Of a stretch of DNA of 64,000 nucleotides, positions 1-8,250 are shown one piece after another (within the stretch, counting starts at the first letter, position 1; every line of letters starts with the position of its first letter). Under the pieces are notes generated by a model, which was not told the origin of the DNA, made no database searches, and was given only the letters and a program-made list of their open reading frames with translations. The stretch lies in contig JADJBB010000025.1 in the NCBI GenBank assembly GCA_016703965.1, forward strand, positions 434,001-498,000. The letters are read 5' to 3'. Position numbers and translations under genes: made by a program. The DNA is from Acidobacteriota bacterium. GTDB lineage: Bacteria; Acidobacteriota; Blastocatellia; Pyrinomonadales; Pyrinomonadaceae.

Positions 1-2
1 TA

Positions 3-157
3 ACGCAAAGTCGCAGAGACGCGGAGGGGAGTTAACAGGGATGCAGGAGATAAAAGGATTTTAAGACTGATATCTTCCCCTAATCCTTTTATCCTCTTCA
101 TCCCTGTTAACAATTAGCTTCCTGCCTCTGCGTCTGCGCGACTCTGCGGTTCAGTTC
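3..157. repeat. Long imperfect palindrome downstream of the EamA gene
   Basis: The left side carries AACGCAAAGTCGCAGAGACG and then GTTAACAGGGATG plus a GATAAAAGGATT stretch. The right side carries the inverted forms: AATCCTTTTATC, CATCCCTGTTAAC, and a CTCTGCGTCTGCGCGACTCTG stretch at about 125-146. The two halves could fold into one large cruciform or hairpin. The right outer arm lies inside the 3' end of the EamA gene, so the last dozen codons of that gene are repeat-derived. Confidence 0.75.
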
Positions 158-1025
158 TCTTGCGACGAAAGACGATCAGCCCGATGCTCGCAATGATCAG
201 CAGGCCGCCGATGCCCGTTTGGGGCGGCAGGGTTTCGCCTATGAAGATCCAGCCGATCAGGACAGCGATGAGCGGCGTGACGAGTGAGATCATCATGGCT
301 TTGGTTGATTCGATCTTGCCGAGGAGCCAGTAATAGAGCCAGAACGCGGCGATCGTGCCCGCGATCGTGAGATAGACGACGCAGCCGACGGCCCGCCAGG
401 TCCAGTTGTAATTGAGCGGGTTTCCTTCGACGATCAGGCTGTAAATGATGATGAGCGGCAGGCCGCAGATCATTTGGCCGAAGACTAATGCCGCCGGATG
501 AAACGCCCCACCTTTGGCTTTGACGAGGATCGACGCTTGGGCGGCGGCGTAGGCTCCGACGACGATCCCGACGCTGCCGAGGAACGCCATCAGGCTTTGG
601 ACCTTTAGTTGATCAATGAAAATGACCGCAACGCCGACGATGCCGATCGCGACGGCGATAATTTTGAGTTTGGTTATGCGTTCATTTGGCAGGAATATCC
701 ACGCCAAGATCAGCCCGAAAACCGTGATCATCGCCTGCAAAACTGCCGCAAGACCGGAGGTGATGTAGACTTCGCTCCAGAAGACGAGGCTATAGTTTAT
801 CGAGAATTGGAGAACGCCGGTCAGGCCGATGAGCCGCCATTCTTTGGCAGTTTTTGGCAGCGGAATCTTCTGTAAGCGAAGAACAGCGAACAGGATAACG
901 ACGGCCAAAATAAACCGCGACGCGGCAAACGCCATCGGCGGCAGATCCTCGAGGCCGATCTTGATGAAGATCCACGTCGTTCCCCAGATCAGACAAAGCA
1001 GGAGCCAAATGAGTACGGTCTTCAT
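114..1025 (-). CDS. EamA/DMT-superfamily membrane transporter
   Basis: A drug/metabolite transporter of about 303 residues with ten hydrophobic segments arranged as two EamA repeats. The family exports or exchanges small metabolites such as amino acids and drugs across the inner membrane; the substrate cannot be read from sequence. The N-terminus has the typical LIWGTTWIFIKIGLEDLPP signature. I chose the ATG at 1025, whose A is shared with the TGA stop of rsmD (TGATG coupling); a TTG one codon upstream is also possible. The C-terminal tail (EPQSRADAEAGS) is polar, does not look like the family, and is encoded by the arm of the palindrome beyond the gene. Translational coupling to rsmD is inferred from the overlap. 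Confidence 0.88.
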   Translation of the reverse strand: MKTVLIWLLLCLIWGTTWIFIKIGLEDLPPMAFAASRFILAVVILFAVLRLQKIPLPKTAKEWRLIGLTGVLQFSINYSLVFWSEVYITSGLAAVLQAMITVFGLILAWIFLPNERITKLKIIAVAIGIVGVAVIFIDQLKVQSLMAFLGSVGIVVGAYAAAQASILVKAKGGAFHPAALVFGQMICGLPLIIIYSLIVEGNPLNYNWTWRAVGCVVYLTIAGTIAAFWLYYWLLGKIESTKAMMISLVTPLIAVLIGWIFIGETLPPQTGIGGLLIIASIGLIVFRRKRTEPQSRADAEAGS

Positions 1026-1576
1026 CAAGTATTTTCGTAAAAACTAAGCGTCGTCTCGCCCTGTTTCAGCACACGCCAGCGTCTCATATGTCCGACCTCG
1101 TCGGGCATTTGTTTTTTTGTGTGATGCTCGACGACGAGCAGACCGTCCTCATTCAAAAGCGTTTTGTTAAAGCCGAATTCGTGCAGCACGAGTGCGTAAT
1201 CGGACTCGTACGGCGGATCGAAAAATGCGATATCCCAGCCGGTTTTGTGCTCGCGGCCCGTAAAATTTTCAGCGTCTAGGCCTAGGATATCGGTTGATTC
1301 TTCGGGGATCGCGAGGCTGTCGAGATTTTGCTCGATCAGGGCACAGGACTTTTTAGATTTATCAACAAACGTCACAAACGCGGCTCCGCGAGACAAAGCC
1401 TCGATCCCGATCGCTCCGGTTCCCGCGCAAAGATCCAGAAAACGTGTTTCCTCATCGATCCGCGGAGCTAGTACATTAAACAACGTCTCGCGCAGCCGAT
1501 CACTCGTCGGCCGAGTCTTGTTGTCCGCCGGGCTCTTAAGCACGCGGCCGCCGTAATGTCCTGATATAACTCGCAT
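1025..1576 (-). CDS. rsmD: 16S rRNA (guanine(966)-N2)-methyltransferase RsmD
   Basis: 183 residues, the normal length for RsmD, which methylates G966 of 16S rRNA in the assembled 30S subunit using S-adenosylmethionine. Visible landmarks are the N-terminal MRVISGHYGGRVLKSP, the TRPTSDRLRETLFN segment, the SAM-binding DLCAGTGAIGIEALSRG at about residues 48-64, and the catalytic DPPY motif at 120-123. It lies downstream of recG in the same direction, separated by a palindromic spacer, and its stop overlaps the start of the EamA gene. Nothing is missing. Confidence 0.95.
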   Translation of the reverse strand: MRVISGHYGGRVLKSPADNKTRPTSDRLRETLFNVLAPRIDEETRFLDLCAGTGAIGIEALSRGAAFVTFVDKSKKSCALIEQNLDSLAIPEESTDILGLDAENFTGREHKTGWDIAFFDPPYESDYALVLHEFGFNKTLLNEDGLLVVEHHTKKQMPDEVGHMRRWRVLKQGETTLSFYENT

Positions 1577-1599
1577 AATTTCTGCGGCTAAACGATGAA

Positions 1600-1682
1600 T
1601 TTTACAGGGGTGAAGGGGATAAAGGTGATAAGAAAGGTAAAAGTTGCTTTTCTATCCATTTCATCACCTTCATCCCTGTTAA
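1600..1682. repeat. Intergenic palindrome between recG and rsmD
   Basis: The left arm has ACAGGGGTGAAGGGGATAAA and the right arm ATCACCTTCATCCCTGT, with an inner pair AGAAAGG/CTTTTCT. The arm motif (AACAGGGATGAAG-GATAAA type) is the same as the inner arms of the palindrome at 3-157, so these belong to one dispersed family. The element fills most of the 183-bp gap between recG and rsmD. Confidence 0.7.
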
Positions 1683-1759
1683 TCTTTTTGTCCAATTCTT
1701 TCGCCAACTTTAGTCTAAAGAATCAATCTGAGGCGGGCAATCGCGACGTTCAGTTCGTG

Positions 1760-4063
1760 TTACCCGATGTTCCCGAGCTTTACATTTTTGTCGGAGCGGG
1801 CGATCTTGACCATGGCTGAGGTTTCGGGGGAAAGGCGGCGGTTGGTGAGGTATTCTTCGGCCTCCTTGCGGGCGTCGATGAGGATTTCGAGGTCGCGGGC
1901 GATGTTGCCGAGTTTGAAATTCTGAATGCCGGATTGCCGCGTGCCGAGGATCTCGCCCTGGCCTCGGATCTCAAGGTCTTTTTCGGCGATCTTAAAGCCA
2001 TCTGAAGACGATTCCATTATTCCTAGCCGTTCCTTCGCGACCGCCGTTCGCTTGAAGTCGGCGAGCAGCACACAAAAACTTTGCTCCGCACCACGCCCGA
2101 CTCTACCGCGAAGCTGATGAAGCTGTGATAATCCAAATCGCTCGGCGTGCTCAATGATCATCAGCGACGCATTCGGCACGTCGACGCCGACCTCGATGAC
2201 GGTTGTCGAGACGAGGATGTCGAGCTTTCCGGCTACGAATTCCTGCATGATCTCGTCCTTCTCGGCGGACTTCATCCGTCCGTGGAGCAGGCCGACAGTG
2301 TATTGCGGGAAAACGCGGGTTCTGAGGTCGTCGTACATTATAGTGGCGGCTTTGAGGTCCATCTTTTCCGACTCATCTATCAGCGGATAAACGATATAGA
2401 CCTGTCGGCCGAGCTTTACCTCGCGGTCGATACCGGCATAGACGCCATGCCGTTTGTCTTCGCCGACGACCACGGTTTTGATCGGCGTGCGTCCGGGCGG
2501 CAACTCGTCGATGATCGAAACGTCGAGATCGCCGTAAACCGTCATCGCAAGACTGCGCGGGATCGGCGTCGCGGTCATCACGAGAATGTCGGGATTATGC
2601 CCGCTCGCCTTAAGCTGAGCACGCTGCATCACGCCGAATCTGTGCTGTTCATCGATGATCGCGAGGCCGAGCTTCGAGAATTTGACAGCTTCCTGAATGA
2701 TCGCGTGCGTTCCGATGATGAAATCGATCTCGCCCGATGCCAAAGCGGCGTATATCTTCCGCTTCTCGGCCGCTTTTGTGCTGCCCATCAGGAGTTCGAC
2801 GCGATAGCCGGTGTCGGCGAAGATCTTTTTCGCGTTTCGGACATGTTGTTCCGCAAGGATCTCGGTCGGTGCCATTAACGCGGCCTGATAGCCGTTTTCT
2901 ATCGCAGCAAACGCGGCGAGAAAGGCGACAATCGTCTTGCCGCTGCCCACGTCGCCTTGGATTAGGCGGTTCATCGGCGCGTCGGATTTTAGATCCGTGA
3001 AGATCTCGCCTATCACTTTTTTCTGGGCGTTTGTTAGCGTAAAAGGAAGAAGTTTTTTCAGACGTTCTTTGGTCGGTTCAGTGATCTCGATGACCGTGCC
3101 TTTCGGCTCTTTTTGCCGCTCACCGCGGAGCAATTGCATCTGGAAAGACAGCCAGAAGAATTCCTCAAAGATCAGACGCTTGTGAGCATCGCTGCGGAAC
3201 ATTTCGTATTGAGCGATCGAAGCCGTTTCGGGCGGGAAGTGAATTTCTTTTAAAGCCTGAGCCCGCGTCAGCAGATTTTGCCTTTCGATCATCTCCAACG
3301 GCATATTCTCAACGACCGAATCGCGGTCGAGATTCTCAAGAACGCTGTGGATGATCTCGCGAAGTCGTTTCGTCTGGAACGGGCCGAGTTTACGATAGAT
3401 CGGCACGCGACGGCCGCTGTGCACGGTCGCGAACTCGGGGCGGTCGCGGTCTTCCTCAAGATCATCCGGATCTACACCGCGAGTGATCGCTGGCGGAGTC
3501 GCGTCACCTGACCCGAAATCGAGTCCAATCTCCGGCAGTATTTCGAGTTCCTCCGGCTTGTTCGCCATCAACGCAAACGTATTCCGACGTTCGTCACGTT
3601 CCCATTTGCCGTAGGCGACGAAGCGTGTGCCTTGGGCGAAGCGGTCCTGATAATAGGCGACAACACGTTCGGCGGCTTTGCCGGAGATGAACCATTTGAC
3701 GACGATAGGGCGATGTTTTCGGGCGACATCTGAACCGCTGATCTCGAATAGAAACAGCGGCGGCTGTCGCGGATTGCGGTTTTTACCGACACGGTAACCG
3801 CCTGAGACTTTGACGACGATCTCGACGGCGGCTTCCATTCCGTCCTCGATCAAGTCGATCGAGAGCATATTCGAGCGGTCTTCGTAGCGGGCGGGGAAGT
3901 AGAGCAACAGGTCTTCGACGGTGACCTGATCGGGATTCGTCTTGTTTGCTGCACCGGCGAGAGCTATCGCGAGTTTGCGGCGCAGGGCAGCCGACGTTTT
4001 ACCGATCAGTCGATCGGGTATCTCGACTATGCAGGCTGAAATTGGGATTAGGTCATGCGTCAT
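1760..4063 (-). CDS. recG: ATP-dependent DNA helicase RecG
   Basis: 767 residues, within the RecG range. RecG remodels stalled replication forks and Holliday junctions by branch migration. An N-terminal wedge/OB region is followed by helicase domain 1 with Walker A GDVGSGKT, the DEQH box (DEQHRFGVMQR), motif III TATPIPRSLAMTVYGD and the RecG segment IIDELPPGRTPI. Helicase domain 2 has motif VI QLRGRVGRG and the EKDLEIRGQGEILGTRQSG region typical of RecG. The ATG at 4063 gives MTHDLIPISA; a palindromic repeat ends about eight bases upstream and I see no Shine-Dalgarno sequence. The reading frame is intact and all helicase motifs are present. Confidence 0.97.
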   Translation of the reverse strand: MTHDLIPISACIVEIPDRLIGKTSAALRRKLAIALAGAANKTNPDQVTVEDLLLYFPARYEDRSNMLSIDLIEDGMEAAVEIVVKVSGGYRVGKNRNPRQPPLFLFEISGSDVARKHRPIVVKWFISGKAAERVVAYYQDRFAQGTRFVAYGKWERDERRNTFALMANKPEELEILPEIGLDFGSGDATPPAITRGVDPDDLEEDRDRPEFATVHSGRRVPIYRKLGPFQTKRLREIIHSVLENLDRDSVVENMPLEMIERQNLLTRAQALKEIHFPPETASIAQYEMFRSDAHKRLIFEEFFWLSFQMQLLRGERQKEPKGTVIEITEPTKERLKKLLPFTLTNAQKKVIGEIFTDLKSDAPMNRLIQGDVGSGKTIVAFLAAFAAIENGYQAALMAPTEILAEQHVRNAKKIFADTGYRVELLMGSTKAAEKRKIYAALASGEIDFIIGTHAIIQEAVKFSKLGLAIIDEQHRFGVMQRAQLKASGHNPDILVMTATPIPRSLAMTVYGDLDVSIIDELPPGRTPIKTVVVGEDKRHGVYAGIDREVKLGRQVYIVYPLIDESEKMDLKAATIMYDDLRTRVFPQYTVGLLHGRMKSAEKDEIMQEFVAGKLDILVSTTVIEVGVDVPNASLMIIEHAERFGLSQLHQLRGRVGRGAEQSFCVLLADFKRTAVAKERLGIMESSSDGFKIAEKDLEIRGQGEILGTRQSGIQNFKLGNIARDLEILIDARKEAEEYLTNRRLSPETSAMVKIARSDKNVKLGNIG

Positions 4064-4071
4064 ATTGCGAG

Positions 4072-4157
4072 GTCAACTATCAACTAACCACTTGTCACTA
4101 TCCACTGAAGATAACGGTTTAATTCAGTGGATGGTGACAAGTGGTTAGTGAGTAGTT
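4072..4157. repeat. Palindrome between recG start and the methyltransferase 3' end
   Basis: Inverted arms: AACTATCAACTAACCACTTG, then TCACTATCCACTGAA, against TTCAGTGGATGGTGACAAG and GGTTAGTGAGTAGTT. The right arm encodes the final codons and stop of the methyltransferase gene (C-terminal KTTH), and the left arm stops about eight bases before the recG start codon. Sequence type is GTTAGTTGATAGTTG-like, related to the repeats before tig and clpX. Confidence 0.8.
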
Positions 4158-5045
4158 TTGCGTTTAGTCAGTCGATAGATCGCTGTTCCCGTCAAAACTG
4201 AATCGATCGGCATCTCGCGAAACTTTATGTTCAGTTTACCGAGATCCATGGCTGATCGGTCAAAATTATCGGTGTACAATACCTCAACATCCAAATTCGC
4301 CCGTTCGAACGCTTCCATGAATTCGTGATGCCGCTTTCGGTTTGGAACGCCGCGGTTCGAGCCGGTAATGTTCCATATTTTATCCGAAAAACGCAGGAAT
4401 GTGCCGGGATCGCGGTACGAGAACCAAACGTCGTGCGGGCCGAAATCGACACGGTGTAGTCCGATGCCGTTTTCGTTGAGGATCCGACCGTGAATTTCCG
4501 CGAAGGCGTCGATGCCGGAAATGTGTTCGCCGACCTGGAATGAGCAGACGATGTCGTATTTTTGTTTCGTTTTAGCCGTTTCGAGCGGTTCGCCGATGAG
4601 TTCGAGTTTTGACTCGGCATTTTCCGGGAAGCCGGTTCCGTCCAGATTCCAAGCAAGAGCAGGAAAATATCGGCTCCAACTATTCTCGATCTCGGTGTAC
4701 CAATATTTTGCGGTCTCGCCGAAATAATCGCCGGGAAACCTGTCTATCACACCGTATTTGCTTGCCCCAGCTGCCAAGAATGCTCAGGCCGGAAGTCAGA
4801 TAATCGCCCGCACCTATCTCGCAGACCGAGCGGCCAGTGAGGTCGCCAGCGTACTTGCGGAGAAGATCTAGGCTAGCGAAGGCGTTGTTTTTTAGGAATT
4901 GATCGACGTTTTCAGTCTCGATCGCGGTTCGCGGCCTTTTCAGGCGCCATTTTTGGATCGTGGGCGAGGCCATGAGCATATTTTTGGCGATCTGGCTGAC
5001 CAGATCACGTGCGATATTGAGCTGTCCGGTTCTGTTTCGCTCCAT
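4145..5045 (-). CDS. SAM-dependent methyltransferase, interrupted by one frameshift
   Basis: Two overlapping reading frames together form one class I methyltransferase of about 300 residues. The first frame (ATG at 5045, MERNRTGQLNIARDLV) reaches the SAM motif I (VCEIGAGDYLTSGLSIL). Coding sense then continues in the next frame as AAGASKYGVIDRFPGDYF, with DIVCSFQVGEHI and a FAEIHGRILNENG motif downstream. Removing one G from the pair at 4774-4775 restores LSILAAGASKYG exactly. The start lies 9 bp after the queuosine-transporter stop, suggesting an operon. Substrate unknown; a glycan or lipid methyltransferase of the type-11/23 kind is possible. Whether the frameshift is real or a base-calling error cannot be decided here. 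The last codons come from a palindromic repeat arm. Confidence 0.7.
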
Positions 5046-5054
5046 TGTCGCCCG

Positions 5055-5762
5055 CTATTTAACCTCGAGGGTGAACGGGTTGAAATTCGTATCCCGGTCG
5101 TAGAAATCCTCATGCTCGGCCTCTTTTAAAAAGCCCACGATCTTGTAGGTAAACGGTGTCGCGAGCACTTCCCACAGAACCTTTATCAGGTAGTTTCCGA
5201 TCATTACGCTGACGACCTGTTCGTTTGACCAGGTTCCGAGGAAGGCGATGGGATAAAAAATGAGACTATCCACCGCTTCGCCGGCAAAGGTCGAGCCGAT
5301 CGTGCGTATCCAAAGATATTTGCCGTCGGTGATCAGCTTTAGTTTGGCGAGGACGAATGAATTTACGAATTCGCCGAGCCAAAATGCAGTTAGCGATGCG
5401 ACGACGATACGCCATGTTTGGCCGAAGATAAGGTTAACCGCGGCCTGTTGCTCGGCTGACATCGTTCGGGCCGCCGGCAAGCTGGTCACGGCAAATGCCA
5501 TCAGTGATGCAAAGATCAGAGCGCCGAATCCGGCCCAGATGACTTTTCGCGATCTCGCGTAGCCATAGACCTCGGTCAGGATATCGCCGAAAAGATAACT
5601 GAGCGGGAAGAAAAGGACACCGGTGCCGAATATGTACTCGCCGTAAAAGGGAAGGTTCACGGATGACACCTTATGGACCCCGATCAAGTTAGAGCAAAGC
5701 AGGACGGCAACGAAAGCCGCCATTATCAGATCGAAATATTTGTATTGGCGAACCTCAGGCAT
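5055..5762 (-). CDS. yhhQ: Queuosine precursor transporter (YhhQ family)
   Basis: 235 residues with about six membrane segments, matching the Vut_1/YhhQ family that imports the queuosine precursors preQ0/preQ1 for tRNA modification. Family landmarks seen are the early SNLIGVHKV, the central FPLSYLFGDILTEVYGY motif and the late GEFVNSFVLAKLK and FAGEAVDSLIFYPIAF segments. The start is the ATG at 5762. It follows rpsT and its terminator and is 9 bp upstream of the methyltransferase gene. Function is assigned by family only. Confidence 0.9.
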   Translation of the reverse strand: MPEVRQYKYFDLIMAAFVAVLLCSNLIGVHKVSSVNLPFYGEYIFGTGVLFFPLSYLFGDILTEVYGYARSRKVIWAGFGALIFASLMAFAVTSLPAARTMSAEQQAAVNLIFGQTWRIVVASLTAFWLGEFVNSFVLAKLKLITDGKYLWIRTIGSTFAGEAVDSLIFYPIAFLGTWSNEQVVSVMIGNYLIKVLWEVLATPFTYKIVGFLKEAEHEDFYDRDTNFNPFTLEVK

Positions 5763-5780
5763 CTAGCACCGAATTGTAAC

Positions 5781-5817
5781 AAAAAAGAAAAGCAGACCAG
5801 AATTAACGGCCTGCTTT
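5781..5817 (-). terminator. Rho-independent terminator of rpsT
   Basis: On the minus strand, AAAGCAGGCC pairs with GGTCTGCTTT around a short loop and is followed by a T-rich run (TTCTTTTTTG). It lies 31 bp beyond the rpsT stop. Confidence 0.8.
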
Positions 5818-5847
5818 CAATTCAAAAATCGAAGATTTTGAGGAGAG

Positions 5848-6117
5848 TTATGCTGACGCCAACTTGTTGACGTGCTTGGTCAACCGCGACTTGTAGCGAG
5901 CCGCTGTATTTTTGTGGATAATGCCCTTATTTACTGCCTTGTCGATAAGCGAAACGGTAGGGAAGAGGAGTTCAGTGCTTGCGGCTTTGTCCTGCCCCGC
6001 TACTGCCGTTCTCAATTTCTTGATCGACGTACGCAGTTTACTGCGGTTGCTGCGGTTGATCTCGTTACGCTTTGCATTCTGACGAACGCGTTTCTCTGCT
6101 GATTTATGATTAGCCAT
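5848..6117 (-). CDS. rpsT: 30S ribosomal protein S20
   Basis: 89 residues, highly basic, beginning MANHKSAEKRVRQNAKRNE, the classical S20 start, followed by the three-helix-bundle pattern that binds the 5' domain of 16S rRNA. The length is normal. It has its own sigma70-type promoter and a strong terminator, so it appears to be a single-gene transcript, as is common for rpsT. Confidence 0.97.
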   Translation of the reverse strand: MANHKSAEKRVRQNAKRNEINRSNRSKLRTSIKKLRTAVAGQDKAASTELLFPTVSLIDKAVNKGIIHKNTAARYKSRLTKHVNKLASA

Positions 6118-6149
6118 CGTTTTATCAAGTCTGTTAAGACAAACTCCAA

Positions 6150-6178
6150 ATAATATAGATTGAGGCGGGCGTTGTCAA
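6150..6178 (-). promoter_or_regulatory. Sigma70-type promoter of rpsT
   Basis: On the minus strand, TTGACA (6173-6178) and TATTAT (6150-6155) are separated by 17 bp, with the -10 box ending 33 bp upstream of the rpsT start codon. Confidence 0.75.
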
Positions 6179-6212
6179 CCGCCGATGGCGTTGGTCTCTA
6201 CCGGATGACTTT

Positions 6213-6584
6213 CTAAAGTGGTAAAAGATCAATTAGCACGTTTCGTTGGCGAAAATCTTCTGGAACCGAAGGTTCACTCCACGAATGACATTCAAGCAAC
6301 AAAGATCTGTTTTCGATAAAAACAATAAATCCGCATAAGATGTCATCCGCCTTTCCTAGTATAGGAGAGTCGCAAACTATTCTATGATCAGGCAAGCTCG
6401 GATGGATTATCTTGAGAAAATAGCCGGATCCGGTGTATTCGTAAGATAAAAGCTCGCCTTTCTCCAAAACATCAGAAATCTGGCTCGGCGACAGTACATC
6501 AGCCGTTAAGACCTTAATGACCGTTTTTTCATACTCTTTTAACACGGGTGTTTTGCTCCTAACAGTAGCCGAACCCAACCGCAA
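6213..6584 (-). CDS. Small protein of unknown function
   Basis: About 123 residues, mostly acidic and soluble, with no signal peptide or membrane segment. I do not recognise a named family; the segment GSGYFLKIIHPSLPDHRIVCD and the later LLLECHSWSEPSVPEDFRQR look like a conserved globular fold. The longest frame begins at a TTG (6584), 13 bp after the stop of the J-protein gene; no good ATG exists in frame upstream, so a later start cannot be excluded. Same strand and tight spacing suggest cotranscription with the J-protein. Confidence 0.6.
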   Translation of the reverse strand: MRLGSATVRSKTPVLKEYEKTVIKVLTADVLSPSQISDVLEKGELLSYEYTGSGYFLKIIHPSLPDHRIVCDSPILGKADDILCGFIVFIENRSLLLECHSWSEPSVPEDFRQRNVLIDLLPL

Positions 6585-6597
6585 ACTCTGTTCTTCA

Positions 6598-7425
6598 TTA
6601 TCGCTCGAATTTCGATGCTATCGTATGTATCCCATCCACAAAGAACGTCACGATCGGCGGATAGAACACGAATTCGATCGCTCCGAGCGTGAATGCGGGG
6701 TAGCTCATGTCTTTTAGGACGATCGTGCCGATGTTCGAATTAAAACCGATCAGCAGCCCGATGCCGGTGCAGACGAGGACGGCGGCGATGAGCATTCCGG
6801 CGGACGCGAGGCGTGAGTATGGTTTTCTTTTTCGTTCGCTCTCATCGAGGATCGATTCGTGAATGTCGTCTTCGGGCTCGGTAAACCGGTCAAAGCCGTC
6901 GCGAACGCGCCCGACGATGCGGATGATACCGACGATGAAGAGCGAGATGACGATGATCTTGCCGATGATGTACGAATCGCCGAAAATGCTCGGGCGGAGA
7001 GCGGGAGCGAGAATGCAGGAAACCAGCAGAGCAACTGCTGGATAGATGACCTTTTGAAAGGCCATCGCTTCGTTCCGCTCCTCGGCGATCATTCGGTCGA
7101 TGATGTCGTTATATCGCTTTTCATAGACCATCTGGCGCCAGCGTTTGGCGTGGGGGTTCGTCGATGCGAAAAGCGAATCACCGTTGCCGTTACCATTCCC
7201 GCTAAACTGGGCATCGACCATGCGCCGATCGTATTTTATTCGTTCTTTTGGGTTGCCGAGAACTTCGTAAGCTTCCGCGATAGCCGCAAATTTAAGAGCA
7301 GTTTCTTCTGAGCCCTGGTTTTTGTCTGGATGCAGCTTACGTGCAAGCCTGCGGTATGCCGATTTGATCTCAGCACCCGAGGCCTTTGGTGACACTTTCA
7401 GAATGTCGTAGTAATTCACCATCAA
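6598..7425 (-). CDS. Membrane-anchored J-domain (DnaJ-like) protein
   Basis: 275 residues. An N-terminal J domain (about 1-70) begins MVNYYDILKVSPKASGAEIK and carries the HPD tripeptide in KLHPDKNQG, needed to stimulate DnaK ATPase. No Gly/Phe linker or zinc-binding domain follows, so it is not DnaJ itself. The middle and C-terminal parts contain about five hydrophobic segments (for example VIYPAVALLVSCILAPAL and GMLIAAVLVCTGIGLLIGF). The likely role is recruiting Hsp70 to the membrane; the client is unknown. Confidence 0.85.
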   Translation of the reverse strand: MMVNYYDILKVSPKASGAEIKSAYRRLARKLHPDKNQGSEETALKFAAIAEAYEVLGNPKERIKYDRRMVDAQFSGNGNGNGDSLFASTNPHAKRWRQMVYEKRYNDIIDRMIAEERNEAMAFQKVIYPAVALLVSCILAPALRPSIFGDSYIIGKIIVISLFIVGIIRIVGRVRDGFDRFTEPEDDIHESILDESERKRKPYSRLASAGMLIAAVLVCTGIGLLIGFNSNIGTIVLKDMSYPAFTLGAIEFVFYPPIVTFFVDGIHTIASKFER

Positions 7426-7531
7426 TAGAGAAGCAAATCTGGAGAGCGTTTATCGTCAGAACCCGAAGACGAAGGCCTTTCAGGCAAAAGAAATCATATC
7501 ATAATTCGATTTATCGTCTCCACGCCGCCGG

Positions 7532-7996
7532 TTAATCGAGCTGATCGATCTGCAAACTGATCGGATAGGCACCTGCCAGTTTGACCGCGTCCACGACTCT
7601 CGCGACCGTTCCGTAACCGATCGAACGCGGCGCTTTTACAAAAACTGTGCGCTCGATGCGGTCGTCGAACGGGCGGTTCGGGTCGTCGGCGAATGACGTC
7701 GAAATATTACCGCTAGCGACCCGATCCTGGAAAACCGTTCGCAGCTTGTCGATTAGTTTTGCGGGATCGTTCGAATTTCCAAGTTCCTTGACGCCGTTCA
7801 GGCTGATCGACGAATCGTCGTTGATCACGACCGCAAGCGTATCCGGGTTTGGCGAAATTATCGCGATATTTTTCTGCTCAGACGGAATCCGAGTCTTAAA
7901 ACTGCTCGGTTTTAGCGGCGTGACGACCATGAAGATGATCAGCAGAACAAGCAACACATCGATGAGCGGTGTGACGTTAATGTTTGGGCGGTTCAT
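7532..7996 (-). CDS. exbD: ExbD/TolR-family biopolymer transport protein
   Basis: 154 residues from the ATG at 7996, chosen because AAGGAG lies 9 bases upstream; an upstream start would add 13 residues. ExbD-type proteins work with ExbB in the inner membrane to pass proton-motive force to TonB or Tol. The N-terminus MNRPNINVTPLIDVLLVLL has the single membrane helix with the conserved aspartate in PLIDVLL, followed by a periplasmic domain with paired ExbD-like strands. No exbB or tonB is next to it, so partners must be encoded elsewhere. Confidence 0.9.
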   Translation of the reverse strand: MNRPNINVTPLIDVLLVLLIIFMVVTPLKPSSFKTRIPSEQKNIAIISPNPDTLAVVINDDSSISLNGVKELGNSNDPAKLIDKLRTVFQDRVASGNISTSFADDPNRPFDDRIERTVFVKAPRSIGYGTVARVVDAVKLAGAYPISLQIDQLD

Positions 7997-8069
7997 TTGG
8001 TGTGTCTCCTTTTGGTGGACTGGAGATTTAGACACCGATAGGAAGTTTTTTGTTCCCTAGCCATCGGAG

Positions 8070-8250
8070 ATGGCGAAAGCATAAAGCCCCGGGGCGTGAG
8101 CCCGGGGTTTGCACGATAGGTTTTTAAGCTGTCGTAGACAGCGACAGCATTTGTTCACTGACCTCTGTCGCCCGCATACGCGGGCTTGATCAGCAGAAAC
8201 GACATTTCCCAGGGCTTACGCCCTGGGCTTTATGCTGCCGTCCGCTACGC
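8070..8250. repeat. Composite palindromic repeat (REP-like pair)
   Basis: Two hairpins face each other: GCATAAAGCCCCGGGGCGTG with GAGCCCGGGGTT at about 8089-8114, and CCCAGGGCTTACGCCCTGGG with CTTTATGC at about 8206-8234. The outer sequences of the two hairpins (GCATAAAGCCC and GGGCTTTATGC) are inverted copies of one another, as in a REPIN-type pair. The right part overlaps the end of the pabB-like gene and encodes its last residues. No transposase gene is near. Confidence 0.7.

Noticed and set aside
2147..2878. Plus-strand 243-codon open frame opposite recG
   Set aside because: It mirrors the conserved helicase core of recG, which fully explains the open frame.
8036..8250. Insertion sequence
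   Set aside because: Palindromes are present but there is no transposase gene, no clear target duplication, and the segment is far too short for an autonomous IS.
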